Notes: generated by a model not told the origin, from the letters alone. Positions 24,471 to 31,523 are shown, numbered from the stretch's first letter. The stretch: DNA of 51,249 nt from UBA970 sp049419605 (GCA_049419605.1 JBMSKF010000009.1:1-51249); one strand, 5' to 3'. Numbers and translations: made by a program.

Positions 24471-24677
24471 ATGAATGAAATCGTTCGCTTTTTATTAGGT
24501 ATTGGTGTCATTATTGTTTTGATTGCCGCTTATGCAATGGTGACCAATGTCAGAAGAAAAACCATCGCCGCTAGTCAGCTTGAAAGTTGCGACACCAACC
24601 CACAAGGTGGTTGTTGTGGCCAACACGATGCTTGCAGTTTTGAAGCAAAAGTTCAAAAAATTGACGGTTCAAAATAA
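24471..24677 (+). CDS. Small single-TM Cys-rich membrane protein
   Basis: A 68-residue protein that takes the position of rnfB. One hydrophobic helix (about 4-24) is followed by a basic VRRK stretch and a tail with four cysteines, SCDTNPQGGCCGQHDAC. It lacks ferredoxin motifs and is far too short for RnfB. The shape, a helix then a Cys cluster, recalls NqrM (DUF539, an NQR iron-maturation factor) and the FeoB-associated Cys-rich family, but I cannot assign it to either. An NqrM role would be surprising because RnfA/RnfE have no cysteines to load. It could be an electron-transfer or metal-binding replacement. AGGAGG lies 8 nt before the ATG. It closes the rnf unit before a terminator. Confidence 0.75.
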   Translation: MNEIVRFLLGIGVIIVLIAAYAMVTNVRRKTIAASQLESCDTNPQGGCCGQHDACSFEAKVQKIDGSK

Positions 24678-24688
24678 CCTTCCATTAC

Positions 24689-24717
24689 TTGTAATTTTGT
24701 CTTCTTTGCTTGATAAT
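24689..24717 (+). promoter_or_regulatory. Internal promoter for the eet-like/apbE unit
   Basis: TTGTAA (24689-24694), a 17-nt spacer and GATAAT (24712-24717). The start would fall in the terminator hairpin that follows, so the downstream genes can be expressed independently of rnf. Confidence 0.5.
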
Positions 24718-24719
24718 TT

Positions 24720-24745
24720 GACTAGGTAAAACCTAGTCTTTTTTT
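24720..24745 (+). terminator. Terminator/attenuator inside the rnf-eet cluster
   Basis: Stem GACTAGGT/ACCTAGTC with a 3-nt loop, followed by seven T. The next ATG directly follows the T-run. The same stem sequence recurs at the end of the cluster (27807-27835). Confidence 0.75.
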
Positions 24746-25129
24746 ATGAAATTAAAACCCTTTTCTTTAACAAAAAAATCCGGTGATGTGTATGGCTTTT
24801 CCATTATTCTTATTTTGTTATCTTTATTACTTGTCTATATTAATCTTTTGAACCGTCCAGGTGGAGATTTATATGTTTCCGTTTATATTGAAAACGCGTT
24901 CATCCATCAATACTCTTTATTTGAAAATCAAACCATTACCTTTGCTGAAGAAGATTATCCGATTTTATTAGGGGATATTGTCCTTGCGATTGAAGATCAA
25001 CAAATCCGGATTGTAGAAGAGACATCTCCTCTAAATATTTGTTCTGAACAAGGTTGGGTTCGCACCCCAGGGTTACCTTTGATTTGCGCACCGAATTATT
25101 TTATGGCAGTAATTGAGGCGCCACGATGA
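24746..25129 (+). CDS. NusG domain II-containing membrane protein (EetA-like)
   Basis: 127 residues. One N-terminal transmembrane helix (about 16-36) is followed by an extracytoplasmic NusG_II-type beta domain (PGGDLYVSVYIENAFIHQYSL) ending in two cysteines (LNICSEQGW, LPLICAPNY). Small proteins of this type sit beside Gx-transporter genes in Rnf clusters and in the Listeria flavin-based extracellular electron-transfer locus, where I recall them being called EetA. Role: probable membrane scaffold for external electron transfer, by context. No ribosome site is visible; the ATG follows a terminator T-run. It overlaps the next gene by ATGA. Confidence 0.75.
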   Translation: MKLKPFSLTKKSGDVYGFSIILILLSLLLVYINLLNRPGGDLYVSVYIENAFIHQYSLFENQTITFAEEDYPILLGDIVLAIEDQQIRIVEETSPLNICSEQGWVRTPGLPLICAPNYFMAVIEAPR

Positions 25130-25635
25130 TCAAAGAAAATCAAGTGAGAAAAATAACGCGTTTAGCGATGCTATTGGCATTAGGTGTTTTACTTAATTAC
25201 ACCGAAGCGGTGTTATTACCGACCGCTTTTATTTCACCCGGTGTTAAATTAGGTTTGGCCAATACCGTCGGATTAATCGTTCTTTATTTATATGATGACA
25301 AAACGTATATGTTTTATGGGTTGATGCGAGTGATGATGACAAGTCTCTTTACTGGATTTGGTTTTAACTTTTTAATTGCCATTTCAGGTTTTTTAGTTGC
25401 CTCCTTAGCAGTCTTAATCGTCAAACACACGAAGCAAATGTCTATTTTTGGATTATCGATGGTATCCGCAGTGTTTCACGGAATCGGTCAAATCATGATG
25501 GTGTCGTGGTTATATCAATCCATTTACATGATTAACTATTTACCCATTCTTGTTGTCACGAGTTTATTTGCAGGACTGATCATTGCTAAACTCAGTCAAC
25601 AAGTTTTATTTCGCATTGAAAAGGTGTTGATATGA
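25126..25635 (+). CDS. Gx transporter / HepT-component-I-like membrane protein (EetB-like)
   Basis: A 169-residue membrane protein with about five helices. The family motif SPGVKLGLANTVGLIVLYLYD (about 41-61) is clear. Databases name the family Gx transporter or heptaprenyl diphosphate synthase component I. It co-occurs with NusG_II, Rnf and ApbE genes, and corresponds, from memory, to EetB of Gram-positive extracellular electron transfer. The molecular role is not settled; quinone or flavin-related transport is proposed for relatives. It shares 4-nt overlaps with both neighbours, so translation is coupled. Confidence 0.8.
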   Translation: MIKENQVRKITRLAMLLALGVLLNYTEAVLLPTAFISPGVKLGLANTVGLIVLYLYDDKTYMFYGLMRVMMTSLFTGFGFNFLIAISGFLVASLAVLIVKHTKQMSIFGLSMVSAVFHGIGQIMMVSWLYQSIYMINYLPILVVTSLFAGLIIAKLSQQVLFRIEKVLI

Positions 25636-26921
25636 AGGCAATCGTGCAATGGTTTAAACAAACCTTTTCATTGAAAGAACGCTTAGTTTTAACCATGAGT
25701 ATTGCGATCAGTGCGATGATTTTATCGACTTTATTTTGGGTTCGTCCTGTTGAACAAGGGGTGAACCCTTATCAATTATTAGCCTACAATATTGACGTTC
25801 GCGATATCCAACAAAACAAACTCGACCCTTTCTATACTATTTTTTTCTCGAACTATGAAGCAAAAGCACCCGTAGAAGAAAAAGAAGAAGTGACGCGCAT
25901 TCTCACAGAAGAAGTTCAACGTTTACATCCATATGCCGATCGCCATCATCAATTTATCGATGCATCGGCTCAACCTATTCAAAATTTACAGACGTTGAAT
26001 GCATCCATGGGAGACAATATTTGGATTCCAATTGATCCTGTTTTTTATACATTGTTGTCAGAAGCAAAAATCATGACGAAGTTAACCAATGGAGCCTTCA
26101 ATATGTTCATTGGGGCAGTTTCTGATTATTGGGATGGACTCTTAGATAATCCGTATTACCGCATGTTTTATCGTGACTATGATCCTGCTTATCAACCTGA
26201 GCAAAGAAGGCAATTAGAAAGATTAATGACTTTCATTCCCATGACGTCACAAGCGATTGATGACACGCTTGAATTGAAAATAGAAAATGAACAACCATAC
26301 GCAAAGTTCAATTCATTTCAGGGTTCGTTAGCAGGTGACTTAAAAATAACGTTAGGCGCCATTGCTAAAGGTTTTGCAAATGATGTGATGGCAGATCGAT
26401 TATCCGATTTAGGCTATACGCGCGGCTATCTTTCTAACGGGACTAGTTCCATAACAACACTGGGACCTCGTTATGGAAACACACCCTATCGTTGGCAAGT
26501 CACGTCACCCCACCCATCCGCGACATACGCTTTTTCAATTGAAAAAGCTGGTCGTCATAGTCTATCGACCTCAGGCGCATATAATGGATTCCTTATGCCT
26601 TTAGGTTCAGGAAAAATTTTAAGACATCACATTATTGATACACAAACAGGTTACCCTTCAAAACCTGCCATCGAACTGAATGTCATCTCTGCAACTTATC
26701 CTGCAGGACGATTAGATGCGCTTTCTACGGCAATGATGACACTGAGTAAACAGGAAGCGTTAGCATTAAGATCACTCATTATCAATCAAGGTTATGATTT
26801 AGAAATGGCCTGGGTAGAAGTTGATGATGACAAAGTGAAAGTATTTTATTCTGAAGGGTATGCCTCGATGATGATCCAAGATCCTGATGTCACTTATTCG
26901 ATGATGAAAATTCCTGATTAA
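25632..26921 (+). CDS. apbE: FAD:protein FMN transferase
   Basis: A 429-residue, membrane-anchored (helix about 19-38) ApbE. Core motifs: LGAIAKGFANDVMADRLSDLG (about residue 235), GYLSNGTSSITTLG in place of the usual GGNI block, and IIDTQTGYPSK (HxxDPxTGxP-like) with ALSTAMMTL near the metal site. It transfers FMN from FAD to Thr/Ser of SGAT-type motifs on extracytoplasmic proteins. Likely clients are encoded around it: RnfG, the RnfD extension and the lipoprotein downstream. The N-terminal 160 residues include an insertion longer than in the shortest ApbE proteins. It overlaps the Gx gene by ATGA and is separated from the lipoprotein gene by a perfect cre. Confidence 0.9.
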   Translation: MKAIVQWFKQTFSLKERLVLTMSIAISAMILSTLFWVRPVEQGVNPYQLLAYNIDVRDIQQNKLDPFYTIFFSNYEAKAPVEEKEEVTRILTEEVQRLHPYADRHHQFIDASAQPIQNLQTLNASMGDNIWIPIDPVFYTLLSEAKIMTKLTNGAFNMFIGAVSDYWDGLLDNPYYRMFYRDYDPAYQPEQRRQLERLMTFIPMTSQAIDDTLELKIENEQPYAKFNSFQGSLAGDLKITLGAIAKGFANDVMADRLSDLGYTRGYLSNGTSSITTLGPRYGNTPYRWQVTSPHPSATYAFSIEKAGRHSLSTSGAYNGFLMPLGSGKILRHHIIDTQTGYPSKPAIELNVISATYPAGRLDALSTAMMTLSKQEALALRSLIINQGYDLEMAWVEVDDDKVKVFYSEGYASMMIQDPDVTYSMMKIPD

Positions 26922-26923
26922 TC

Positions 26924-26939
26924 ATGTAAGCGTTTTCAA
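26924..26939 (+). promoter_or_regulatory. Perfect cre (CcpA) site
   Basis: ATGTAAGCGTTTTCAA matches WTGNAARCGNWWWCAW at all 16 positions. It lies 97 bp before the ATG of the FMN lipoprotein gene and just after the apbE stop. Confidence 0.65.
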
Positions 26940-27020
26940 TTAAATTTTAAATTGCACGTAAACCATAGATAATTGACAATATGATTGTAGAGAAAAAACA
27001 TTTCTGAAGGAGGAATGGAA

Positions 27021-27794
27021 ATGAAAAGAATAGGACTCTTAGTAGGTGTTGTCGCTGCGACCTTCTTAGCGAGTTGCGGACCAACAGTCGAAACGAAAGT
27101 TGGCGTGGGTTATGGTCTTGTTCACAGTCACTATGTGGGTGTAGCAGAAATCACGACCGAAGATGATGTCGTTACGGATGTGCTTATTGAAGAATATTTC
27201 CTTCCCTATAGCTGGGCTAAAGTGACAGCGGAAGAAAACACCGCTAACACCGTTGCAGTGAAAACAACCTCTCGCACTGGTGCTCAAGTCACCACGGTGT
27301 ATGGTCAATATTTAAAAATCGGGGATAAAACCTTTACCATCGAAGTCACTGGCGAAGCTTGGACACAAACCTTTAAATACACTTCCGAAGGCATTAGTGA
27401 CATTGATGCATGGGTTGCCACGGAAGCCAATGCAAAATGGTATGTTGAGCAAATTCAAGCCGATGCTTATGGTTTTGTGGATGCAGAAGGTGTTGCTATT
27501 ACGACCTTTGAATTAGCGGATGCATCTGCAAAGGTGGCGATGACCAAGTCAGAATCTGGATACTGGACTGTTGCAGCACCTGGATTAGGATGGACTGGTA
27601 ACATGGCTGCTATTGAGGCAATGATGATCGGTTCTACCATGGATTTTGACCCCGCTGATTTTACCAAAGCAACTGAAGCTCCGCTTGTGTGGGGTAACGG
27701 GACGATTACCACAGGTGCAACCCTTACAGACTTTAAAGATTATGTAGCCCTTGGCCTTCGCGCTTACGCGAATCGCGTCATCTTAGAAGCTTAA
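27021..27794 (+). CDS. FMN-binding-motif lipoprotein (PplA-like role)
   Basis: A 257-residue lipoprotein: signal peptide with lipobox LASC (Cys about 18), then an extracytoplasmic domain resembling duplicated FMN_bind/PplA units. Two GYGLVHSHYVGVAEI/ADAYGFVDAEGVAI-like halves are visible. The C-terminal motif TITTGATLTDF is an ApbE attachment site with FMN acceptor Thr at about residue 234. By analogy to Listeria PplA it would carry electrons from the membrane complex to external acceptors; this is inferred from motif and neighbours. ATG 27021 is preferred because AAGGAGG (27007-27013) is 7 nt upstream; the in-frame ATG 27015 is only 1 nt away. It has its own cre-controlled upstream region and a strong terminator. 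Confidence 0.82.
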   Translation: MKRIGLLVGVVAATFLASCGPTVETKVGVGYGLVHSHYVGVAEITTEDDVVTDVLIEEYFLPYSWAKVTAEENTANTVAVKTTSRTGAQVTTVYGQYLKIGDKTFTIEVTGEAWTQTFKYTSEGISDIDAWVATEANAKWYVEQIQADAYGFVDAEGVAITTFELADASAKVAMTKSESGYWTVAAPGLGWTGNMAAIEAMMIGSTMDFDPADFTKATEAPLVWGNGTITTGATLTDFKDYVALGLRAYANRVILEA

Positions 27795-27806
27795 CTGAAC
27801 CAAAAC

Positions 27807-27838
27807 AAAACCTAGTCAAACCATGACTAGGTTTTTCT
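27807..27838 (+). terminator. Intrinsic terminator of the FMN lipoprotein gene
   Basis: An 11-bp stem AAAACCTAGTC/GACTAGGTTTT with a 7-nt loop and a T-run. Confidence 0.88.
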
Positions 27839-27889
27839 TTTGATTGAGAGTCGACTTAGCATTTGTTAAAATAAAGCACGGAGAAATCT

Positions 27890-28312
27890 ATGATCATTGA
27901 TCAAATCAAAGCTGCCAAAGTCGACGCGATGAAACAACGTAATGACGCTGCCAAAGGAATTTTATCCTTATTAGCAGATCGTTATTTATTACAAGCAATC
28001 GAAGCGAAGGCGAATGGCAAAGAGATTGGTGATGTTGAAATGACCGCGATTTTAATGAAAGTTGGCAAAGAGCTTGATGATGAACGCGCGACCTATCTCA
28101 CCAATGGTGCTCAGGATCGAGTTCAAAACATTGACTTACAAATCGCAGTTCTTAAACAATTTCTTCCAAAGTTACTTTCTGAAAGTGATATCCGTGCAGA
28201 AATTAGCAAACTTGCAGATCAATCTTTGCCCAGCATTATGAAGCATTTTAAAACCAATTTTGCTGGTAAAGTTGATATGGGATTGGTGAATCAAATCGCC
28301 AAAACCAAATAG
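27890..28312 (+). CDS. GatB/YqeY domain protein
   Basis: A 140-residue all-helical protein of the YqeY family: N-terminal IIDQIKAAKVDAMKQRNDAAKGILSLL and ERATYLTNGAQDR-type regions, then the C-terminal GatB-tail-like domain ending FAGKVDMGLVNQIAK. YqeY proteins resemble the tRNA-binding tail of GatB and may act in tRNA-dependent amidation or translation stress; function is unproven. TAAAAT and a short leader with CGGAG precede the ATG. tRNA-Trp follows 7 nt after the stop, so it is probably co-transcribed. Confidence 0.85.
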   Translation: MIIDQIKAAKVDAMKQRNDAAKGILSLLADRYLLQAIEAKANGKEIGDVEMTAILMKVGKELDDERATYLTNGAQDRVQNIDLQIAVLKQFLPKLLSESDIRAEISKLADQSLPSIMKHFKTNFAGKVDMGLVNQIAKTK

Positions 28313-28319
28313 CCACGCT

Positions 28320-28393
28320 AGGGGTGTAGTTGAATGGCACAACTACGGTCTCCAAAACCGTCGATGGGGGTTCGATTCCCTCCGCCCCTGCCA
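28320..28393 (+). tRNA. tRNA-Trp (CCA)
   Basis: Acceptor AGGGGTG pairs with CGCCCCT (one T-G). The anticodon loop CTCCAAA gives CCA. The T loop is TTCGATT and 3' CCA is encoded. A CCA-anticodon Trp tRNA agrees with UGA being a stop codon. Confidence 0.95.
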
Positions 28394-28402
28394 ATTGAAA
28401 TG

Positions 28403-28427
28403 AAAACCACTTCGGTGGTTTTTTATT
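28403..28427 (+). terminator. Intrinsic terminator after tRNA-Trp
   Basis: Stem AAAACCAC/GTGGTTTT closed by a stable TTCG tetraloop, then a T-rich run. The Nudix ATG begins 6 nt after the stem. Confidence 0.85.
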
Positions 28428-28428
28428 T

Positions 28429-28959
28429 ATGAAAAAACCGATTCAACTCAAGTTAGAAGACCTCCAATATCCTTTTCAAGGATTTTCTCATACGCGTCCC
28501 AATGCGAGAGCCTTGCTCCAAAATGACCAAGGTTTATTTGCCTTCAATCATATCCTCGCCGATGATAAATTCGGTCATCGCGATTATCCTGAAACTTTAG
28601 GAGGTGGTATCGATTTACATGAAACCCCTCCACAAGCAGTCATTCGAGAAGTGGAAGAGGAATCAGGTTTATTAGCCAAAGTCATGTTCCCAATTGGCGT
28701 CATTGAAGACGCGTATCATTTGATTCAAAGAAAAAATATAAATCATTACTTTTATCTTCGCGTCATTGGCAATGGTCATCAGCATCGTACACTTCAAGAG
28801 AAAACTTTAATCCATGATTTGAAATGGTTAACCTTAGAGGAAGCACTAATGTGGTATCGACGTTTACCAGATGAGGGTATCGCCCAATTAATCAAACAGA
28901 GAGAAGTACCGGTGATTGAATGGATGATAGATTGGATAAAAAGTCAGAAAATGAAGTAA
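28429..28959 (+). CDS. Nudix hydrolase
   Basis: 176 residues with a complete Nudix box GGIDLHETPPQAVIREVEEESGL (about 62-84; Gx5Ex7REUxEExGU), which binds Mg2+ and hydrolyses a nucleoside diphosphate linked to another moiety. The substrate is not predictable. The N-terminal FSHTRPNARALLQNDQG matches an ADP-ribose-pyrophosphatase-like strand layout. There is no ribosome site; the ATG lies right after the tRNA-Trp terminator, so expression may depend on read-through or on a downstream-type leaderless start. Confidence 0.88.
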   Translation: MKKPIQLKLEDLQYPFQGFSHTRPNARALLQNDQGLFAFNHILADDKFGHRDYPETLGGGIDLHETPPQAVIREVEEESGLLAKVMFPIGVIEDAYHLIQRKNINHYFYLRVIGNGHQHRTLQEKTLIHDLKWLTLEEALMWYRRLPDEGIAQLIKQREVPVIEWMIDWIKSQKMK

Positions 28960-29009
28960 GTTTGCTTTACTTTAGGTCTAGAAATTAGTAAGATAAAACA
29001 GCATATCAT

Positions 29010-29086
29010 GGCGATCGTGGTGAAGTGGTTAACACACCTGACTGTGAATCAGGCATGCGTGGGTTCGAGCCCCATCGGTCGCCCCA
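29010..29086 (+). tRNA. tRNA-His (GTG)
   Basis: An 8-bp acceptor including the His-specific G-1:C73 pair. Anticodon GTG lies in CTGACTGTGAATCAG. The T loop is TTCGAGC and CCA is encoded. Confidence 0.95.
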
Positions 29087-29096
29087 AAAATAAATC

Positions 29097-29120
29097 AAAG
29101 ACCAATATGGTCTTTTTTTT
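29097..29120 (+). terminator. Intrinsic terminator after tRNA-His
   Basis: Stem AAAGACC/GGTCTTT with a 5-nt loop and an eight-T run. Confidence 0.82.
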
Positions 29121-29168
29121 AATTTCATTATGAAGTATTGACACGAAGGGTATGTTATATTGAACAAG

Positions 29169-29807
29169 ATGAAAAAAATAAAACGTCCGCAATCATTAGG
29201 TGAAGAAATCGCGAATGCAATTTCCCATGGCATCGGAGCAATTTTTGGTATTGTCGCGTTTATTTTAATCCTCATTGCAAGCGATAGTTGGCAAGAATAT
29301 TTATCTGGCATCATTTTTTCGAGTGCCATTTTTTTATTATTTATTTCCTCAACGTTATATCATGCATTTCCTGCTTCTTTAGGTGTAAAAAGATTATTCA
29401 AACGCTTTGATCACATTTCGATTTATCTATTGATTGGTGCCAGTTTTGCACCTTTACTTATTGTGGTTGCTGATCAACCTTTTGGATTGATTTTCTTCTC
29501 CATTCAATGGATCATTATTGTTTTAGGTGTCATTTTCAAAGCTGTATTCATTGATAAATTACAAGTGCTTCACGTTGTGATGTTTTTATTACTAGGATGG
29601 TCTGCTTTATTGATCATGGGCCAATTTGAACGTTTACCGACTACCGCATTTTACTTAACCGTTTGGGGTGGAATTGCTTATTCGTTAGGGGTTGTTTTTT
29701 ATGCAAGTAGTCGAAAATTTAAATATGCTCATTTTGTATGGCATTTATTTGTTTTAGCTGGTGTTGTCCTTCATTTCATTGCGAATTACGGATTTATTTA
29801 TCAATAA
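29169..29807 (+). CDS. Hemolysin III / PAQR-like membrane protein
   Basis: A 212-residue protein with seven predicted helices. The HlyIII/PAQR signature is present: GEEIANAISHGIGA, SSTLYHAFP, HISIYLLIGASFAPLL and HFVWHLFVLAGVVLHF, whose His residues form the Zn site in adiponectin-receptor relatives. Bacterial members (YqfA/TrhA) affect membrane lipid homeostasis; hemolysis is not implied. ATG 29169 is chosen over TTG 29160, because a TATATT (29156-29161) would overlap the TTG; the mRNA would then be leaderless. Confidence 0.88.
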   Translation: MKKIKRPQSLGEEIANAISHGIGAIFGIVAFILILIASDSWQEYLSGIIFSSAIFLLFISSTLYHAFPASLGVKRLFKRFDHISIYLLIGASFAPLLIVVADQPFGLIFFSIQWIIIVLGVIFKAVFIDKLQVLHVVMFLLLGWSALLIMGQFERLPTTAFYLTVWGGIAYSLGVVFYASSRKFKYAHFVWHLFVLAGVVLHFIANYGFIYQ

Positions 29808-29872
29808 TTGATATGGATGCATTTTTTAAAATAAGGCGTATAATTTTTTTCGGTAAACGGTGGTAAACGAAT

Positions 29873-31138
29873 ATGATTTCACACATCCTCAGCGAAAATG
29901 ATTACAACTTAATGTTAGGCCTAACGGTCATACTATTAACAGGATTAGCATTTGGTAAATTATCTAAATTTTTAAAGATTCCTAATGTCACTGGATACTT
30001 ATTGGGTGGATTTATAATTGGGCCTGGATTTCTTAGATTATTTTTCCCTTCATTTAACGGCGTCATTGGTGAGGAGTTTATCCATAGTCTTAAAATTATT
30101 GCTGACATTGAATTAGCCTTTATTGCCTTTTCTATTGGTGCAGAATTTAAAGTTGAGTACTTAAAACGGTTAGGTCCTGCTCCAGTCATTATTGCCTTCC
30201 TTGAATCCTTTTTTGCTGTGGTATTTATTACTATCGGTTTGGTTGCATTTGGTTTTCCACTTTATATTGCTTTAGCTTTTGGTGCGGTTGGTGGTGCAAC
30301 TGCCCCAGCTGCAACGGTGATGGTGATTCGTCAATACAAAGCAAAAGGCCCTCTTACAGAAATGATTTATTCGGTCGTTGCAATTGATGATGCAAGTGGT
30401 CTAATTTTCTTTGGCATCGTTACGGCGATCATCAAAATTTTAACGGGGCAAAGTTCTGGTTCAATCGGCTGGTTAATCGTCTTACCGGTTTTAGAAATTA
30501 TTGCTTCGATTGTAATGGGAATCCTATTAGGATATCTTTTAAAGATTTTAACGAACTGGTTCACGGGTCGCGGCAATCGCATCTCTATTGTAATTGCATT
30601 ATTGTTCTTCTCAATTGGGGTGGCGCGTTTTGTCAATTATGAATTAGGCTTTGGATTATCGAGTCTGATGGCTGGGATGGCGATGGGGACGATTTTTACT
30701 AACACATCTCAACATGTCGATAGCGTGATGCCTTTAATAGAAAGGATTACGCCTCCATTTGTGATTATGTTCTTTGTTTTATCGGGTGCCGATATTCAAC
30801 TATCCAACTTTAATCTAGCGGCGCTCGCCATTTTAGTCATCTATCTTGTCTTCCGAGTTGGAGGAAAAATCTTTGGTAGTTTCCTTGGCGCTCGCATATC
30901 AAAGGCAGGAAAGAATGTTGAAAAATATCTTGGTTTTGGTTTATTGCCTCAAGGTGGAATTGCTCTAGGATTATCGATTTTAATGCTTGATATTATTCCC
31001 TCTTCCCTTGGGTTAACGTATGATGGAGGCCTATTAAGAGTCGTGGTCATTGGTGCAGTTTTTTTCTCTGAAGTGTTTGGTCCCATTTTGTTAAAAGAAG
31101 TGTTGATACGTTCTAAAGAAGCTACAGTGTCCAAGTGA
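29873..31138 (+). CDS. CPA2-family cation:proton antiporter
   Basis: A 421-residue protein of about 12-13 helices. N-terminal GYLLGGFIIGP is the Kef/CPA2 first-helix signature. VGGATAPAATVMV and VVAIDDASGLIFFG contain the conserved Asp-Asp (IDDA) of the ion-binding unwound helices. No C-terminal RCK/TrkA-N domain is present, unlike KefB/C. It exchanges Na+ or K+ for H+; the specific ion cannot be read, though the DD pair favours electrogenic Na+/H+ exchange. The PII-like gene 23 nt downstream may regulate it. In this genome it could couple the Na+ pumped by the rhodopsin to the proton gradient (inference). Confidence 0.88.
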   Translation: MISHILSENDYNLMLGLTVILLTGLAFGKLSKFLKIPNVTGYLLGGFIIGPGFLRLFFPSFNGVIGEEFIHSLKIIADIELAFIAFSIGAEFKVEYLKRLGPAPVIIAFLESFFAVVFITIGLVAFGFPLYIALAFGAVGGATAPAATVMVIRQYKAKGPLTEMIYSVVAIDDASGLIFFGIVTAIIKILTGQSSGSIGWLIVLPVLEIIASIVMGILLGYLLKILTNWFTGRGNRISIVIALLFFSIGVARFVNYELGFGLSSLMAGMAMGTIFTNTSQHVDSVMPLIERITPPFVIMFFVLSGADIQLSNFNLAALAILVIYLVFRVGGKIFGSFLGARISKAGKNVEKYLGFGLLPQGGIALGLSILMLDIIPSSLGLTYDGGLLRVVVIGAVFFSEVFGPILLKEVLIRSKEATVSK

Positions 31139-31161
31139 TAAAATAAGAAAGAGGAACCTTT

Positions 31162-31506
31162 ATGAAATTATTAATTTATGTCTTAAGTCATGTTGAAAAG
31201 TTACCGACTTTATTAAAGCAATTTAATGAGGAAGGAATTTCAGGTGCTACTATTCTTGATTCAAGTGGTATGGGTCGCGAACTTTCTGAACGCGATGAAT
31301 TCTCCATTTTTGGATCAATGCGTGCATTGATTGATCAAAACAATCGCACCACCAAAACGTTATTTTTAGTCGTGGAAGATGATGAAGTTAAAAAGATTGA
31401 AAAAGTGATTGAAAAAGTCATCGGAGACTTATCGAAACCTGATCAAGGGATTTTATTCACGTTGCCCCTTGATTATGTCAAAGGATATAAAAAGAAAAAG
31501 AAGTAA
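31162..31506 (+). CDS. Small PII-like ferredoxin-fold protein
   Basis: A 114-residue protein with the beta-alpha-beta-beta-alpha-beta pattern of PII/CutA-like signalling proteins: KLLIYVLSHVEKLPTLLKQFNEEGISGATILDSSGMGREL, then KTLFLVVEDDEVKKIEKVIEKVIGDLSKPDQGILFTLPLDYVKGY. It ends in a Lys-rich KKKKK tail. PII-like proteins often bind nucleotides and regulate the adjacent transporter, which here would be the antiporter. It lacks the Tyr51 T-loop of classic GlnB. A GAGGAACC ribosome site is present. I infer the regulatory role from context only. Confidence 0.7.
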   Translation: MKLLIYVLSHVEKLPTLLKQFNEEGISGATILDSSGMGRELSERDEFSIFGSMRALIDQNNRTTKTLFLVVEDDEVKKIEKVIEKVIGDLSKPDQGILFTLPLDYVKGYKKKKK

Positions 31507-31523
31507 ACCTTTCATTGATAATG

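Noticed and set aside
24471..24677. Truncated RnfB
   Set aside because: There is no ferredoxin-type CxxCxxC motif, and the Cys pattern and length do not fit RnfB. It is kept as an unassigned miniprotein.
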